From Dehalococcoidia bacterium (GTDB taxonomy: Bacteria > Chloroflexota > Dehalococcoidia > GIF9 > AB-539-J10): 64,000 nt of DNA. This document shows, piece by piece, positions 63,040 to 64,000 of this stretch; positions within the stretch are counted from its first letter, which is position 1; every line of letters starts with the position of its first letter. A program made the translations under genes and the position numbers. The notes under the pieces were generated by a model. The model saw only the letters and a list, made by a program, of their open reading frames with translations, had not been told where the DNA came from and did no database searches. The DNA is taken from assembly GCA_030602785.1 (NCBI GenBank), contig JAUVZB010000003.1, forward strand, positions 46,295 to 110,294. The letters are read 5' to 3'.

Positions 63040-63669
63040 CTAGATGAGCAGCTTGATGCCCGAGATGATGAACCACACGCCGAAGCCCGCAAGCACCGCG
63101 GCGCAGGCGATGAGGATTCCACGGTAGACCCCCGGGGTCCAGAAGCGCTTCGACGTGAACACTCCCCAGGAAAGGAAAGTGAGCCAGCCAAGGTCACAGA
63201 GCCAGTGCGTGACCGCAAACGCCGCAATACCGAGCAGCCCCCACGCGCCGGCGCTCAGCACAAGGGCCGCTCCCACCGTCACCCACCACACGAACCAGTA
63301 GGGATTGGCAATCGTGGCTGTGACACCGGCAAGCACACATCCCCTCGATACGTCGCGCCTGTCGTCGAACGCCTCGGGCTTCGTCCTCAATGTCGCTGCC
63401 CCCATCCAGATGAGGGCGGCCCCACCGACCAGCCCGACGGCCGCCTTCACACCCGGGACGGCCATGACAGTCGCAAAGCCGAGCGCGATGAGGGCAATCA
63501 TCGGGAACTCGACGATGCCATGGCCGAGTGCAATAAGGGCGCCTGCCTCCTTGCGCACAGCTCCCTTCGTAACCGTGACAGCCATCACCGGGCCCGGCGC
63601 AATCGTCCCGCTGAGCGATATCGCTGTGACGGTCAGCAGAAGCGGCAGCAATGAGCCCGGTTCTTCCAT
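63040..63669 (-). CDS. LysE family translocator
   Basis: SGTIAPGPVMAVTVTKGAVRKEAGALIALGHGIVEFPMIALIALG; six TM segments. Confidence 0.88.
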   Translation of the reverse strand: MEEPGSLLPLLLTVTAISLSGTIAPGPVMAVTVTKGAVRKEAGALIALGHGIVEFPMIALIALGFATVMAVPGVKAAVGLVGGAALIWMGAATLRTKPEAFDDRRDVSRGCVLAGVTATIANPYWFVWWVTVGAALVLSAGAWGLLGIAAFAVTHWLCDLGWLTFLSWGVFTSKRFWTPGVYRGILIACAAVLAGFGVWFIISGIKLLI

Positions 63670-63806
63670 ATGGTCGTCGCAGCGTAACAACAGGAAGAGC
63701 GGTCGTCAACCTGGCTTTCGCTGCAGCGCAGGTGGTCTACGATTCAGTCCGCCCGTGGAGACTGGGTAATGGAGTGTTGGTAAGGGGGATAGGCCGGTTC
63801 CCCGTA

Positions 63807-63830
63807 GGGGCCAGACCACTGCGTCCGCCC
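63807..63830 (+). repeat. degenerate palindromic repeat next to IS110 end
   Basis: GTAGGGGCCAGACCACTGCGTCCGCCCGTC. Confidence 0.6.
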
Positions 63831-63880
63831 GTCGTGGGTCGGGCCAAGGGGTGGTTCAAATGTAGATACCGTCTTGCATG

Positions 63881-64000
63881 TCAAGCTGCTATAGCTATGG
63901 CAGGGTCGAATGGGCTTCCGTTCTTGAGCACTCCGAAGATGATGTGAACGAGTTTGCGCATAGCCGCGCCCACGATGACCATGTTGCATTTGCCATAGCC
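63881..64000 (-). mobile_element. IS110-family transposase, C-terminal fragment running off the window
   Basis: Minus-strand translation GYGKCNMVIVGAAMRKLVHIIFGVLKNGSPFDPAIAIAA* resembles the IS110/IS116/IS902 C-terminus (MRKLLHI.YGVLK...PFDP). Confidence 0.85.

Noticed and set aside
43075-63850. CRISPR-like interpretation of the repeated hairpins
   Set aside because: No regular repeat-spacer spacing, both orientations present, stems variable, no cas genes in the window.

Overview
64 kb bacterial chromosomal segment, GC-rich. The gene content and order (rpsO-pnp-dapB-asd-dapA; rpoB-rpoC-ruvB; C_GCAxxG_C_C protein; two UppS plus a geranylgeranyl-reductase-like flavoprotein) suggest a Chloroflexota (Dehalococcoidia-like) genome; this taxonomy is an inference. 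About 1-36 kb is mostly housekeeping: inositol-phosphate synthase and CDP-alcohol phosphatidyltransferase, purA, the dap/asd operon, pnp-rpsO, purF-purM-purH, a nicotinamidase-NaPRTase fusion, thioredoxin, tatD, ruvB, rpoC, rpoB, mutS, ybeY, gmk, birA. RNase P RNA lies at 36255-36651. An accessory stretch follows (36.8-40.3 kb) with a class II Fic protein between two ~109 bp direct repeats, small membrane proteins, a TIR-domain protein and an XRE regulator. The most striking part is 46.8-55.9 kb, a compact non-cellulosomal cohesin-dockerin locus. It encodes a membrane-anchored scaffold (cohesin + beta-helix + PKD + CARDB + TM), a second CARDB-TM protein, a dockerin-bearing secreted protein, a stand-alone dockerin miniprotein, a papain-family (C1) protease carrying a dockerin, and decayed copies of both dockerin and anchor modules. 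Intergenic DNA at 43.1, 56, 61 and 63.8 kb is packed with palindromic repeats whose stems change by compensatory substitution, along with composite linker repeats, a 109 bp MITE-like element (two copies) and an IS110-family transposase end at the right edge. Four tRNAs are present (Val-CAC, Leu-CAG, Arg-GCG, Val-TAC). All calls come from reading sequence motifs; no database search was run.
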